Under the pieces are notes generated by a model. That model saw nothing but the letters and a program-made list of their open reading frames with translations, made no database searches and had not been told where the DNA came from. Shown here piece by piece: positions 1 to 9,640 of a stretch of 64,000 bases of DNA. Origin of the DNA: Georgenia ruanii (GTDB lineage: Bacteria; Actinomycetota; Actinomycetes; Actinomycetales; Actinomycetaceae). The stretch spans positions 1 to 64,000 of the forward strand of contig NZ_VUKE01000016.1 in NCBI RefSeq assembly GCF_009193175.1, given 5' to 3'. Each line of letters begins with the position of its first letter. Position 1 is the first letter of the stretch. The translations under genes were made by a program, and so were the position numbers.

Positions 1-140
1 CGGCCCTCCCGGCCATGACCGCCCTGCCAGGACCGCCCTCACCGCCTCGAGCACTCACGATGTTCGCGAACCGACCCAATGACCGCGGTCAGCGCGTCGC
101 CATGCCCTTACCGACCCACGCTCCTAGGTGCGTCCCGAAG

Positions 141-169
141 ATGACATTTCTTCGGCGAACAATTACGCT
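141..169 (+). promoter_or_regulatory. Probable lsr2 promoter (-35/-10)
   Basis: ATGACA at 141-146 resembles a -35 box and TACGCT at 164-169 fits the actinobacterial TANNNT -10, with a 17-nt spacer. Transcription would start near 176, giving a leader of about 65 nt before the lsr2 start. The stretch is visibly more AT-rich than its surroundings. Bases 1-140 show no convincing gene. Confidence 0.5.
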
Positions 170-240
170 TCCGATCAACGCGATATCAGATCGCGTCCGC
201 GGGAGCTCTCCCGGGGGAAGAGCGAGAAGAAAGACATCCC

Positions 241-573
241 ATGGCGCAGAAAGTTCAGGTCATGCTCGTCGACGACATCGACGGGGCCACGGCCGACGAG
301 ACCGTCACCTTTGCTCTCGACGGCATTTCCTACGAGATCGACCTGACCGAGGAGCACGCCAAGGCCCTGCGTGAGTCCTTCGCGGAGTGGGTCGGCCACG
401 CGCGCCGCTCGGGCGGGCGCAAGACCCCCGCCCGCCGCGGCGGGACCGCGCGCGCGAGCGACTCCGGCGACGCGGGGAAGATCCGTGAGTGGGCCCGCGA
501 GAACGGCTACGAGGTCTCCGAGCGCGGCCGGATCTCGGCCGAGATCCGCGAGGCCTACGACAAGGCCCACTGA
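241..573 (+). CDS. lsr2: Lsr2 nucleoid-associated protein
   Basis: A 110-residue protein matching Lsr2, the actinobacterial H-NS-like xenogeneic silencer that binds and bridges AT-rich DNA. The N-terminal half (about residues 1-55, starting [15 protein letters not shown]) is the beta/alpha dimerisation domain. A basic Ser/Gly/Arg-rich linker follows (about 52-80). The C-terminal DNA-binding helices carry the diagnostic RGR minor-groove motif at residues 95-97. The length is normal for the family. The start is preceded by a purine-rich stretch (agaagaaag). The gene is monocistronic, with its own promoter and a strong hairpin immediately downstream. Identification is firm from sequence; the target genes are not visible here. 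Confidence 0.95.
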   Translation: MAQKVQVMLVDDIDGATADETVTFALDGISYEIDLTEEHAKALRESFAEWVGHARRSGGRKTPARRGGTARASDSGDAGKIREWARENGYEVSERGRISAEIREAYDKAH

Positions 574-584
574 GGTCATCCCGG

Positions 585-623
585 CGGCGGCCGGCCACCC
601 TCCCCGGAGGTGGCCGGCCGCCG
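585..623 (+). terminator. Hairpin terminator after lsr2
   Basis: A perfect 15-bp GC-rich stem (585-599 with 609-623) closes a 9-nt loop, 11 nt after the lsr2 stop codon. It lacks a U-tract, as is common for actinobacterial terminators. Confidence 0.7.
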
Positions 624-709
624 TCGTGCCTGGGCGGCGCCGGGTGCCCCGGGGCCGCTGGGCGGAGGTCCCGAGGACGTCCTCGCCACCGGATGGGAGA
701 ATGACAGCC

Positions 710-1447
710 ATGACCTACACGCTGGTACTGCTCCGCCACGGCGAGAGCGAGTGGAACGCCAAGAACCTCTTCACGGGCTGGGTCGACGTGCCCCTGTCCG
801 AGAAGGGCGTCGAGGAGGCCCGTCGCGGCGGGCAGCTGCTCGTCGACGCCGGCGTCCTGCCCGACATCGTGCACACCTCGCTGCTGCGCCGCGCCATCAA
901 CACGGCGAACCTCTCCCTCGACGTCGCCGACCGGCACTGGATCCCGGTCAAGCGCGACTGGCGCCTCAACGAGCGCCACTACGGCGCGCTGCAGGGCAAG
1001 AACAAGAAGGAGATCCGCGACGAGTACGGGGAGGAGCAGTTCATGCAGTGGCGCCGCTCCTACGACGTGCCGCCGCCGGAGATCGCGCTCGGCTCGCAGT
1101 GGTCCCAGGACGCCGACCCGCGCTACGCCGGCGAGCCCATCCCGCGCAGCGAGTGCCTCAAGGACGTTCTCGAGCGTGCCCTGCCGTACTGGGACGGCGC
1201 GATCGTGCCGGACCTGAAGGCCGGCAAGACCGTCCTCGTCGCCGCCCACGGCAACTCCCTGCGCGCGATCATCAAGCACCTCGACGGCGTCTCCGACGAG
1301 GCGATCGCCGGGCTGAACGTGCCGACCGGAATACCGCTGCTCTACGAGCTCGACGAGGACCTCAAGCCCACCGTCCCCGGCGGCACGTACCTCGACCCGG
1401 AGGCCGCCAAGGCCGCCATCGCCGCGGTGGCCAACCAGGGCAAGTGA
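710..1447 (+). CDS. gpmA: 2,3-bisphosphoglycerate-dependent phosphoglycerate mutase
   Basis: A 245-residue histidine phosphatase superfamily enzyme that interconverts 3- and 2-phosphoglycerate in glycolysis. The RHGES motif at residues 9-13 contains the catalytic phospho-accepting His10, followed by the typical NLFTGWVD block. The second catalytic histidine lies in AAHGNSLRA near the C terminus. The dPGM insert ([10 protein letters not shown], then W-R-R-S-Y-D-V) separates it from cofactor-independent or broad-specificity phosphatases. An in-frame ATG also exists at 701, but the GGGAGA at 695-700 abuts that codon and lies 9 nt before the ATG at 710, so 710 is preferred. It is flanked by hairpins on both sides and looks monocistronic. 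Confidence 0.95.
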   Translation: MTYTLVLLRHGESEWNAKNLFTGWVDVPLSEKGVEEARRGGQLLVDAGVLPDIVHTSLLRRAINTANLSLDVADRHWIPVKRDWRLNERHYGALQGKNKKEIRDEYGEEQFMQWRRSYDVPPPEIALGSQWSQDADPRYAGEPIPRSECLKDVLERALPYWDGAIVPDLKAGKTVLVAAHGNSLRAIIKHLDGVSDEAIAGLNVPTGIPLLYELDEDLKPTVPGGTYLDPEAAKAAIAAVANQGK

Positions 1448-1557
1448 TCCCGGTCGCGCCCGGCGCCGCCCGATAGCGACGGCCCCCGGTAGCGACGGCC
1501 AGGGCGCCGCGCCCCGCTCGGCAGCGACGAGCACGACACAGGGCGCCAGCCAGGCCA

Positions 1558-1600
1558 ACGGCCCGGTGGGGCGGTCAGCAGACCGCCCCACCGGGGCCGT
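1558..1600. terminator. Bidirectional hairpin terminator between gpmA and pcaG
   Basis: The core stem 1565-1576 with 1581-1592 is a perfect 12 bp around the tetraloop agca. It extends outward through CCC/GGG and, past one bulge, to 1558/1600. It lies between convergent genes and can serve both. Confidence 0.8.
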
Positions 1601-1624
1601 TCGTCGTCGGGCCGAGCGACCGGC

Positions 1625-3156
<1,532 letters not shown>

Positions 3157-3158
3157 CT

Positions 3159-3211
3159 ATAACTGAGCGGCGGTGATGTGAATTGACCAAATGCCCGATG
3201 TTTCATAACTT
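3159..3211. promoter_or_regulatory. pcaH/lysR divergent control region
   Basis: This AT-richer stretch lies in the 199-bp gap between divergent genes. ATAACT occurs twice (3159-3164 and 3205-3210), 46 bp apart. The second copy overlaps TAACTT (3206-3211), a TANNNT -10 ending 6 nt before the LysR ATG at 3218, which predicts a leaderless lysR mRNA. LysR regulators usually bind such shared regions; the exact operator is not resolved here. Confidence 0.5.
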
Positions 3212-3217
3212 CGCGTC

Positions 3218-4186
3218 ATGAACGCGTCGCCGGACGGTCTCCTGCCGGAGGACGTCCCGCCGGACGTCGCCCACCTGCTGCGTCGCCTGCGCCTGCGCCA
3301 CCTGTCCTGCTTCGTCGCCGCGGCCCAGGAGGAGCACCTGGGCCGGGCGGCCGACCGCCTCGGCCTCAGCCAGCCCGCCGTCACCAAGACCCTCAACGAG
3401 CTCGAGGCGCTCGCCGGGGCGCGGCTGCTCGACCGCGGCCGCCACGGCGCCCGGCTCACCGCCGCCGGCGAGGAGTTCCTGCGCCACGCCGTCGGGGTCA
3501 CCGAGGCCTTCGGCGCCGCGGCCGGCGCGCTGGCGGGGGCGGGGGCGCCGGCGGCCGTGCCGGTGCGGGTCGGCGCCCTGCCCACGGTCGCCAGCGTGCT
3601 GCTGCCCGACGCCGTGGCCCGGCTGCGGGCCCGGCACCCGGGCGCGGGCGTGCAGGTCCGTTCGGGGGCGAACCGGGGCCTGCTCGAGGCGCTGCGCGCC
3701 GCCGAGCTCGACCTCGTCATCGGGCGGATGGCCGAGCCGGCCACCATGCGCGGGCTGTCCTTCGAGCTGCTCTACGCCGAGTCGCTCGCCGTCGTCGTCC
3801 ACCCCGACCACCCCCTGACCCGGCGTCCGGGCCCGGTGCCGCTGGCCGCCGTCCTCGAGCACCCGCTGGTCGTCGCGACCGCCGGGACCGTGCCGCGCCA
3901 CCACACCGAAGCACTGCTGCAGCGGCAGGGGCTTCGGCTGCCGCCGGGGTGCGTGGAGACCCTGGAGGTCGCGGTGGCGCGGGCGCTGGTGCGCCGCTCC
4001 GACGCCGTGTGGTTCACCCCCGAGCGCACCCCGCAGGTCGACCTCGACGACGGCGTGCTCGTGCGCCTCGACGTCCCGGCGCGCGGGACCGCCGAGCCCG
4101 TCGGGCTGCTGCGCCGCAGCGTGGCCGAGCCCGCGCCGGTGGCCGACGACCTCGCCGCCATCCTGCGCGAGCTCGCCGCCGGCTGA
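3218..4186 (+). CDS. LysR-family regulator, probably of pcaHG
   Basis: A 322-residue LysR-type regulator. The winged helix-turn-helix is at about residues 24-85 (L-R-H-L-S-C-F-V-A-A-A, then L-S-Q-P-A-V-T-K-T-L-N-E-L-E). A LysR substrate-binding domain follows from about residue 110 (R-V-G-A-L-P-T-V). The short pre-HTH leader and the ending resemble PcaQ/GbpR-type aromatic regulators. It is divergent from pcaHG, the usual arrangement for an activator of its neighbour, so control of protocatechuate degradation is inferred from position. The start at 3218 is supported by a -10 element 6 nt upstream. The effector cannot be read from the sequence. Confidence 0.85.
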   Translation: MNASPDGLLPEDVPPDVAHLLRRLRLRHLSCFVAAAQEEHLGRAADRLGLSQPAVTKTLNELEALAGARLLDRGRHGARLTAAGEEFLRHAVGVTEAFGAAAGALAGAGAPAAVPVRVGALPTVASVLLPDAVARLRARHPGAGVQVRSGANRGLLEALRAAELDLVIGRMAEPATMRGLSFELLYAESLAVVVHPDHPLTRRPGPVPLAAVLEHPLVVATAGTVPRHHTEALLQRQGLRLPPGCVETLEVAVARALVRRSDAVWFTPERTPQVDLDDGVLVRLDVPARGTAEPVGLLRRSVAEPAPVADDLAAILRELAAG

Positions 4187-4194
4187 GGCGGGAA

Positions 4195-4254
4195 CGACGC
4201 CCGCCGACCAAGCAGGGACGACGCCCGCCGACCAAGCAGGGACGACGCCCGCCG
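4195..4254. repeat. 24-bp tandem repeat, 2.5 copies
   Basis: The unit cgacgcccgccgaccaagca plus ggga occurs exactly at 4195-4218 and 4219-4242, and a half copy follows at 4243-4254. It is non-coding and sits between the convergent lysR and phoU genes, just before their shared terminator. Confidence 0.85.
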
Positions 4255-4269
4255 GCTGCGGCACGAACC

Positions 4270-4306
4270 ACGGAGGGCGCGCCGCGGGAAGCGGCGCGCC
4301 CTCCGT
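4270..4306. terminator. Strong bidirectional terminator between lysR and phoU
   Basis: A perfect 16-bp stem (4270-4285 with 4291-4306) closes the pentaloop gggaa. It is placed between convergent genes, 11 bp from the phoU stop codon. Confidence 0.85.
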
Positions 4307-4317
4307 CGAACGGGAAA

Positions 4318-5019
4318 TCAGCCCAGGCGCTCGCTCGTCTGGCCCGGCTGGTCCTGGGACATCGGCACGTGCACGGCGTTGGTCGTGTCACCGGTGACCA
4401 GGTAGGAGATGCGGCGGGCCACCGAGACGCCGTGGTCGCCGAAGCGCTCGAGGTAGCGGCCCAGCAGCACCGCGTCGACGACCTGCTGGCGGGTGAGCGA
4501 CTCGTCGTCGTCGAGAAGCACCTGGAAGGACTCCCGGTGCAGGCGGTCGAGGACGTCGTCCTCCGCCTCGACCACGGCGGCCAGGCTGAGGTCGTGGGTC
4601 TTGAGCAGCTCGTAGACCTGCTCGCCCACCTTGACCGCCTGCACGCCCATCTCGGCCAGGACGTCGCGCATCCGCCCGGTCAATGCGTGCTCGGGGTAGC
4701 GGCCCCGGGCCACGTAGGCGACGTGGCGCGCCAGGTCACCCATCCGCTCGAGGGTCGCGGACAGGCGCAGGCCCGAGACGACGACGCGCAGGTCCGTGGC
4801 CACCGGCTGCTGGCGCGCGAGCAGCGAGATGCCCAGGTCGTCGATCTGCCGCTCGAGCTCGTCGATCATGTTGTCGGCGTCGATGACCTCCTCGGCCAGC
4901 TGCAGGTCCCGCTCCCGCAGGGACCGGTCCGCCTTCTCGATCGCCGTCGCGACGTGCTCCGCCATGGTGACGAGGCCCGAGGCCAGCTCCTGCATCTCCT
5001 GCTTGAAGATCTCCCGCAC
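4318..5019 (-). CDS. phoU: PhoU phosphate-signalling protein
   Basis: A 233-residue PhoU-family protein. PhoU links the Pst phosphate importer to the phosphate sensor kinase and represses the Pho response when phosphate is plentiful. Two tandem three-helix PhoU repeats are visible, with the metal-binding type motifs L-E-R-M-G-D-L-A-R-H (about residues 90-99) and L-E-R-F-G-D-H-G-V-S (about 190-199). The GTG start at 5019 has GAGGAG 6 nt upstream. It diverges from senX3-regX3 across a 194-bp region with a PHO-box-like repeat array, so common phosphate control is likely. No pst genes are in the window. Confidence 0.93.
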   Translation of the reverse strand: MREIFKQEMQELASGLVTMAEHVATAIEKADRSLRERDLQLAEEVIDADNMIDELERQIDDLGISLLARQQPVATDLRVVVSGLRLSATLERMGDLARHVAYVARGRYPEHALTGRMRDVLAEMGVQAVKVGEQVYELLKTHDLSLAAVVEAEDDVLDRLHRESFQVLLDDDESLTRQQVVDAVLLGRYLERFGDHGVSVARRISYLVTGDTTNAVHVPMSQDQPGQTSERLG

Positions 5020-5146
5020 GACGGCTCCTCACCTCGTTCACGCAGCCCATCCGGGCCCACATACCTTGATGTCACACGTCCCGTTCGGGCGCATACCACT
5101 CTGTACCGTAGCCAAGACCGCACAGGTGTACACGCGGTGCCGCGCC

Positions 5147-5190
5147 GGTGAACGGCAGGCGAGCGGCCGGCGGTGGCTCGGTGAACTGGC
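5147..5190. promoter_or_regulatory. PHO box: four 11-bp direct repeats
   Basis: Four consecutive 11-bp units begin GGTGAAC (5147), GGCGAGC (5158), GGCGGTG (5169) and GGTGAAC (5180). The reverse complement of GGTGAAC is GTTCACC, the core of actinobacterial PHO-box repeats bound by PhoP/RegX3-type regulators, which also recur every 11 bp. The last unit overlaps where the -35 region of the senX3 promoter would be. Confidence 0.7.
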
Positions 5191-5201
5191 GGGGGCGGGC
5201 C

Positions 5202-5207
5202 TAATCT
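5202..5207 (+). promoter_or_regulatory. senX3 -10 element, leaderless
   Basis: TAATCT ends 6 nt before the GTG at 5214, so transcription should begin at or next to the start codon. This favours the GTG over the in-frame ATG at 5223. Confidence 0.6.
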
Positions 5208-5213
5208 TCGTGC

Positions 5214-6446
5214 GTGGACCAGATGTGGCTGCTCGCCGGCGTGGCGCTGCTCGGCGTGCTGGTGGGCGCCGTCGGGGTCCTCAGCTTCCGGCTCAGCGAG
5301 CGCGAGCAGCGCCGCGGCCCCCGCGCCGACCGCGGCGGCATCGAGGACGACGCCATCTCGGTGCTGTCCGTGCTGCCACAGAGCGTCATCGTGCTCGAGC
5401 CCGACGACGACGTCCTGCGCGCCTCCGCCTCGGCCTACGGCTTCGGCCTGGTCCGCAACGACGCCCTGGCCCACCACGAGGTGCGCGAGATGGTCGCCGG
5501 GCTGCGCCGCGACGGCATCATCCGGGACGCCGAGCTCACCCTCGCCCGCGGCCTGGAGGGCTCGGGCACGCTGCGCATGCAGGTGCGCGTGGCGCCCCTC
5601 AAGGGCGGCCGGGTGCTCGTCCTCGCCGAGGACCGCACCGCCGCCCGCCGCGTGGAGGAGATGCGCCGGGACTTCACCGCCAACGTCTCCCACGAGCTCA
5701 AGACGCCCGTCGGGGCGATCTCCCTGCTCGCCGAGACGATCGCGGACAGCGCCGACGAGCCGGACACGGTGCGCCACTTCGCCGGCCGGATGGGCAAGGA
5801 GTCGCGCCGCCTCGCCGCCCTGGTCCAGGAGATCATCGAGCTCTCCCGCCTCCAGGAGCCCGACGCCCTGGTCGAACCCGAGCTCGTCGACGTCGACGAC
5901 GTCGTCGCCGAGGCGGTGGACCGGGTCCGGGTGGAGGCCCAGGCCCGCAAGGTCACCCTGGTCCTCGGCGGCGCCCAGGGGGTGAAGGTCTACGGCGACC
6001 CGGCCCTGCTCACCACCGCGGTGCGCAACCTGCTCGACAACGCCATCCGCTACGCCCCGCCGACCTCCCGGGTGTCGGTCGGCGTCTCGTGCGGGTCCGG
6101 CCAGGTGCGCGTCGCCGTCGTCGACCAGGGCCCGGGCATCCCGGAGGACCAGCGCGAGCGGGTGTTCGAGCGCTTCTACCGCCTCGACGCCGCCCGCTCG
6201 CGCGAGACCGGTGGCAGCGGGCTGGGGCTGAGCATCGTCAAGCACATCGCCAACGACCACGGCGGCCGGGTCGACGTATGGTCCACCGTGGGCAAGGGCT
6301 CGACCTTTACCCTCGTGCTGCCGGAGGCCTACGGGCCCCAGCCGCCCGCGGGCGCCCCCGACGATGACGACGCCGCGGCGCCGGCCGCGCACACGACCAC
6401 GACCCCGGGCCCCCGGCCCAGCCGTGCCATGGAGGAAACGCGCTGA
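5214..6446 (+). CDS. senX3: Sensor histidine kinase SenX3
   Basis: A 410-residue membrane histidine kinase, partner of RegX3 in phosphate-starvation signalling. One N-terminal membrane helix (about residues 4-24) is followed by a PAS-like region (about 45-140). The H-box is F-T-A-N-V-S-H-E-L-K-T-P with phospho-acceptor His160. The ATPase domain has the N-box N-L-L-D-N-A-I-R-Y-A, the G1 box D-Q-G-P-G-I and the G2 box G-G-S-G-L-G-L. This SenX3-like layout with a single helix, regX3 downstream and phoU divergent matches the mycobacterial locus. The stop codon overlaps the regX3 start (TGATG). The upstream PHO box suggests autoregulation. Confidence 0.92.
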   Translation: MDQMWLLAGVALLGVLVGAVGVLSFRLSEREQRRGPRADRGGIEDDAISVLSVLPQSVIVLEPDDDVLRASASAYGFGLVRNDALAHHEVREMVAGLRRDGIIRDAELTLARGLEGSGTLRMQVRVAPLKGGRVLVLAEDRTAARRVEEMRRDFTANVSHELKTPVGAISLLAETIADSADEPDTVRHFAGRMGKESRRLAALVQEIIELSRLQEPDALVEPELVDVDDVVAEAVDRVRVEAQARKVTLVLGGAQGVKVYGDPALLTTAVRNLLDNAIRYAPPTSRVSVGVSCGSGQVRVAVVDQGPGIPEDQRERVFERFYRLDAARSRETGGSGLGLSIVKHIANDHGGRVDVWSTVGKGSTFTLVLPEAYGPQPPAGAPDDDDAAAPAAHTTTTPGPRPSRAMEETR

Positions 6447-7135
6447 TGACGACCATCCTGCTCGTCGAGGACGAGGAGTCCTACCGCGAGCCGCTCACGT
6501 TCAAGCTCGAGCGGGACGGCTTCGAGGTGGTGCCGGTCGCCGACGGCCTCGAGGCGCTGACGGCCTACGACCGCGGGGGGATCGACCTCGTGCTGCTCGA
6601 CCTCATGCTGCCCGGGCTGTCCGGCACCGAGGTGTGCCGGCACCTGCGCCAGCGGGGCAGCGTCCCGGTCATCATGCTCACCGCGAAGGACAGCGAGATC
6701 GACAAGGTGGTCGGGCTGGAGATCGGCGCGGACGACTACGTCACCAAGCCGTACTCCTACCGCGAGCTCGTCGCCCGGGTGCACGCCGTGCTGCGCCGCG
6801 GCGGGGGCGGGGACGACCTGGGCGAGCCGGCCGTGCTCACCGTCGGGCGGGTGCGGATGGACGTCGACCGCCACGAGCTGCAGGTCGACGGCGAGACGGT
6901 GGCCATCCCGCTGCGCGAGTTCGAGCTGCTCGAGCTGTTCCTGCGCAACCCCGACCGGGTGCTCACCCGCGGCCAACTCATCGACCGCATCTGGGGCCCG
7001 AACTACGTGGGCGACACCAAGACCCTCGACGTCCACGTCAAGCGCGTGCGGGCGAAGATCGAGGAGGACCCGGCGCGCCCGGCCATGCTGCAGACGGTGC
7101 GCGGGCTCGGCTACAAGCTCGTCTCGGCGCCCTGA
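6446..7135 (+). CDS. regX3: Response regulator RegX3
   Basis: A 229-residue OmpR/PhoB-type response regulator. The receiver domain (about 1-118) has acidic residues D9 and E10, phospho-acceptor Asp52 (L-L-D-L-M-L-P-G), Thr in M-L-T-A-K and Lys in V-T-K-P. The C-terminal winged helix (about 130-229) contains L-R-E-F-E-L-L-E and the recognition region V-K-R-V-R-A-K-I-E. It is translationally coupled to senX3. Its 3' end overlaps the convergent HXXEE membrane gene by 25 bp. It is expected to activate phosphate-scavenging genes and bind the 11-bp repeats upstream of senX3. Confidence 0.94.
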   Translation: MTTILLVEDEESYREPLTFKLERDGFEVVPVADGLEALTAYDRGGIDLVLLDLMLPGLSGTEVCRHLRQRGSVPVIMLTAKDSEIDKVVGLEIGADDYVTKPYSYRELVARVHAVLRRGGGGDDLGEPAVLTVGRVRMDVDRHELQVDGETVAIPLREFELLELFLRNPDRVLTRGQLIDRIWGPNYVGDTKTLDVHVKRVRAKIEEDPARPAMLQTVRGLGYKLVSAP

Positions 7136-7560
7136 CGGCGGCGCCGGGCGCGGCGCAGGTACGCCAGCGCGACCGGCAGGTTGACGACGACGGCGCTGAC
7201 CACGCCCGGCACGTAGCCGCCGGTGAGCAGCGCTCCCGGCACGTGCGGCACGACCACGTTGACGACCATGACGACGGCGAGCACGGCCAAGGCGTCGCCG
7301 GCCCAGCGGCGCCCCGCCGTCGCCGCGCCGGCGAGCAGCCAGGCGCCGACCGTCAGCGCGGTGACGACGACGAGGAACGGGACGAGCAGGTCCGGTCCGG
7401 GCGCCACCGGGCCGACCGCGGCGCCCGAGCGCAGGAAGGGCCCCATGGTGAGGGCCTCCTCGGCGTTGTGCACGGTCAGGGCGGTCACCAGCGCCCACGC
7501 GGCGCCCGCCGGCGGGCGGGCGGAGGCCGCCGGCCGGCGCGAGGCGGCGCCGGTGCCCAC
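7111..7560 (-). CDS. HXXEE-domain membrane protein
   Basis: A hydrophobic protein of about 149 residues with four predicted membrane helices. The first helix carries T-V-H-N-A-E-E-A-L, the H-x-x-E-E signature of the HXXEE family of integral membrane proteins, whose function is unknown. The GTG at 7560 is chosen because it precedes the first helix and follows the adjacent lipoprotein stop codon (7580) in the same direction; upstream coding would overlap that gene. The tail is Arg-rich (cytosolic). The stop codon lies inside the 3' end of regX3 on the other strand. A role in phosphate control is not implied by the sequence. Confidence 0.7.
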   Translation of the reverse strand: MGTGAASRRPAASARPPAGAAWALVTALTVHNAEEALTMGPFLRSGAAVGPVAPGPDLLVPFLVVVTALTVGAWLLAGAATAGRRWAGDALAVLAVVMVVNVVVPHVPGALLTGGYVPGVVSAVVVNLPVALAYLRRARRRRQGAETSL

Positions 7561-7579
7561 GGGCCCGCAGCGGGCCCGG

Positions 7580-8056
7580 TCAGGCCTGGTTCTGCTGGAG
7601 GTACTTGTCGTACGGCGGGATGGTGCCGTCCAGGACCGGGACGTCGACGCTGACGACGCCGGTGTCATCGGCGCTGACCGTCGCCGGCAGCACGCCGCCC
7701 GGCGGGACGGCCACGGACGGCGTGGTGACCTTCTCGTCGGTGAAGTTGACCTCGCCCTTCGCGGGCACCTGGACCGGGACGGTGGCGCCGCCGTCGCCGA
7801 TCCGCAGCGAGACGCGCATGTCCTGCGTGGAGCGGTTGACCACCGCGCCGAGCACGTGCCCGAGCTGGCCCTCGCCCTCGGTGAGCACCATGAGGTTCTC
7901 CACGCTCACGCCGTCCGCGAGCTGTACCCGCACGCCGTCGCTGGGCGCGTAGGAGTACTGCGTCGTGATCGGGTTGGTCGCCGAGCAGCCCGCCAGGACG
8001 AGCGCGGCGCCGAGCATGGCGGCGGCGATGGCGGTGCGGCGGATGGTGCGAGCCAC
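7580..8056 (-). CDS. Putative secreted lipoprotein
   Basis: A 158-residue protein with a clear lipoprotein signal: positively charged start (V-A-R-T-I-R-R-T), a hydrophobic stretch and the lipobox L-A-G-C at about residues 20-23. The mature part (about 135 residues) is beta-rich, with two conserved-looking halves ([16 protein letters not shown] and an E-V-N-F segment) and a C-terminal Y-D-K-Y-L-Q-Q-N-Q. It resembles small DNA-damage/copper-chaperone-like lipoproteins often found beside senX3-regX3 or carD in actinobacteria, but no function can be assigned. The GTG start at 8056 has GGAGA 8 nt upstream. It may be co-transcribed with the HXXEE gene 20 bp downstream. Confidence 0.75.
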   Translation of the reverse strand: MARTIRRTAIAAAMLGAALVLAGCSATNPITTQYSYAPSDGVRVQLADGVSVENLMVLTEGEGQLGHVLGAVVNRSTQDMRVSLRIGDGGATVPVQVPAKGEVNFTDEKVTTPSVAVPPGGVLPATVSADDTGVVSVDVPVLDGTIPPYDKYLQQNQA

Positions 8057-8240
8057 GGGAGGTCTCCTTCGTCGATGTCCGGCGGGGCAGCCGCCGCGCG
8101 GCACTTCCCCAGGGGGGAGGTTACCGGAGGTTCTGCGCAGGTCGGCGCACTAGGTCGGCCCGCGGGGCCGCGGCGATGCCGTCCCGGCGGACCGAGGCTG
8201 TCTCTTTGCTCACGAGCCGCAGAATTACGCCATTTTTCCG

Positions 8241-8249
8241 TGTTAGAAT
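8241..8249 (+). promoter_or_regulatory. carD extended -10 promoter
   Basis: TGT-TAGAAT is an extended -10 (TGN-TANNNT) in an AT-rich patch, 33 nt before the carD ATG. No good -35 lies at 17-18 nt, which fits an extended -10 promoter. Confidence 0.55.
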
Positions 8250-8281
8250 GGAGCTCTTCACGACTGAGGGAGCACCTGAAA

Positions 8282-8764
8282 ATGACCTTCGCTGTCGGCG
8301 AGACCGTTGTCTACCCGCACCACGGGGCGGCGCTGATCGAGGATATCTCCACGCGGACCATCCGCGGGGAGGAGAAGCTCTACCTGCACCTGCGCGTCGC
8401 GCAGGGTGACCTCACCATCCAGGTTCCCGCAGAGAACGTCGATCTGGTCGGCGTGCGCGACGTCGTCGGCACCGAGGGGCTCGAGAAGGTGTTCGAGGTG
8501 CTTCGCGCACCGTACACCGAGGAGCCCACCAACTGGTCCCGGCGGTACAAGGCGAACGTCGAGAAGATCGCCTCCGGCGACATCATCAAGGTCTCGGAGG
8601 TCGTGCGGGACCTGTCCCGGCGCGACACCGACCGCGGCCTGTCCGCGGGCGAGAAGCGCATGCTCGCCAAGGCCCGCCAGATCCTCGTCTCCGAGCTCGC
8701 GCTGGCGGAGAAGACCGACGAGGCCAAGGCCGAGGCCATGCTCGACGAGGTCCTCGCCTCCTGA
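8282..8764 (+). CDS. carD: CarD/CdnL transcription factor
   Basis: A 160-residue RNA polymerase-binding protein. CarD stabilises the open promoter complex at rRNA and housekeeping promoters and is essential in mycobacteria. The N-terminal Tudor-like RNAP-interaction domain ([13 protein letters not shown], residues 3-15) contacts the beta subunit. The C-terminal helical domain contains the conserved N-W-S-R-R-Y-K and a Trp that wedges at the upstream fork, followed by L-S-x-G-E-K-R-M-L. The length and all landmarks are normal. The ATG at 8282 follows a GA-rich ribosome site (gagggagcacctgaa). A hairpin separates it from ispD, a linkage also seen in mycobacteria. Confidence 0.95.
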   Translation: MTFAVGETVVYPHHGAALIEDISTRTIRGEEKLYLHLRVAQGDLTIQVPAENVDLVGVRDVVGTEGLEKVFEVLRAPYTEEPTNWSRRYKANVEKIASGDIIKVSEVVRDLSRRDTDRGLSAGEKRMLAKARQILVSELALAEKTDEAKAEAMLDEVLAS

Positions 8765-8784
8765 TCCTCGACGTGACGATCCGC

Positions 8785-8820
8785 AACGCGCGCGTGGTGA
8801 CCGTGGTCGCCACGCGCGTT
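8785..8820 (+). terminator. Hairpin between carD and ispD
   Basis: The arms aacgcgcgcgtgg and ccacgcgcgtt pair with a small bulge around a loop of about 12 nt, 20 nt after the carD stop codon. It may attenuate rather than fully stop transcription into ispD. Confidence 0.55.
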
Positions 8821-8837
8821 CTGCGTCCCGGGCCGCG

Positions 8838-9563
8838 ATGAGCACCGCCGCCATCCTCACCGCCGCCGGGTCGGGCACCCGGCTCGGCCACGACATGCCC
8901 AAGGCGCTCGTGCAGCTGGCCGGCGTGCCGCTGGTGGTGCGCGCCGCCCGTGGCCTGGCGCTGGCCGGCTGCGTCGGCGCCGTCGTCGTGACCGTCCCTG
9001 CGGACGAGGTCCGCGGGTTCCAGGCACTTTTCGCCGGCGCCCGGGTGCCCGGTACCCGCCTGCCCGTGCGCATCGTGCCCGGCGGTGCGACCCGCCAGGC
9101 CTCCGTGGCCGCCGGGCTGGCCGCGCTGGACGACGGCGTCGACGTCGTCCTCGTCCACGACGCCGCCCGCTGCCTCACCCCGCCCGAGGTCGTCACGCGG
9201 GTGGAGGCCGCCGTGCGCGCCGGGCACCGGGCCGTGGTCCCGGCGCTGCCGGTGACCGACACGATCAAGGCCGTCGGCGCGCCGGACGGCAGCGGCGCCG
9301 CGCCGGTGACCGCCACGGTGGACCGGGCCGCCCTGCGCGCCGTGCAGACGCCCCAGGGCTTCGACCGGGCGCTGCTGGAGGCGGCGCACGCCGCCGGGGC
9401 CGCCCGGGCGTTCGACGAGGCGCGGGCCGCCTCGGACGACGCCGGCCTGGTCGAGGCGCTCGGCGAGGCGGTGTGGGTGGTCCCGGGGCACGACCGGGCC
9501 CTGAAGATCACCACCCCGCGGGACCTGGCCCTCGCGCGCGTGCTGCTCGACGGCGAGCGCTGA
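8838..9563 (+). CDS. ispD: IspD, MEP cytidylyltransferase
   Basis: A 241-residue 2-C-methyl-D-erythritol 4-phosphate cytidylyltransferase, step three of the MEP isoprenoid pathway. The nucleotide-binding N terminus [14 protein letters not shown] with K24 (M-P-K-A-L) is intact. So are [15 protein letters not shown], the Q-T-P-Q-G-F segment and D-D-A in the C-terminal third. The ATG at 8838 gives the canonical N terminus. It lies upstream of ispF in the common ispD-ispF order, but the genes are separate, with a 77-bp gap containing a promoter. Confidence 0.93.
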   Translation: MSTAAILTAAGSGTRLGHDMPKALVQLAGVPLVVRAARGLALAGCVGAVVVTVPADEVRGFQALFAGARVPGTRLPVRIVPGGATRQASVAAGLAALDDGVDVVLVHDAARCLTPPEVVTRVEAAVRAGHRAVVPALPVTDTIKAVGAPDGSGAAPVTATVDRAALRAVQTPQGFDRALLEAAHAAGAARAFDEARAASDDAGLVEALGEAVWVVPGHDRALKITTPRDLALARVLLDGER

Positions 9564-9627
9564 CCGCGCCCGTCGCGCCTGCGGAGCGGCCACGGCGGCG
9601 GGTCCGGTTCGACCACCCGCCCCCCGC

Positions 9628-9633
9628 TACCGT
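9628..9633 (+). promoter_or_regulatory. ispF -10 element, leaderless
   Basis: TACCGT ends 7 nt before the ATG at 9641, which predicts a leaderless ispF transcript independent of ispD and selects this ATG over the in-frame GTG at 9632. Confidence 0.55.
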
Positions 9634-9640
9634 GAGCCGC

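Noticed and set aside
1-140. Short frames before lsr2
   Set aside because: They lack ribosome sites and recognisable protein sequence. The region may be the tail of an upstream intergenic segment.
4195-4254. The 24-bp repeats as a CRISPR array
   Set aside because: The copies are directly adjacent with no spacers and no cas genes are present.
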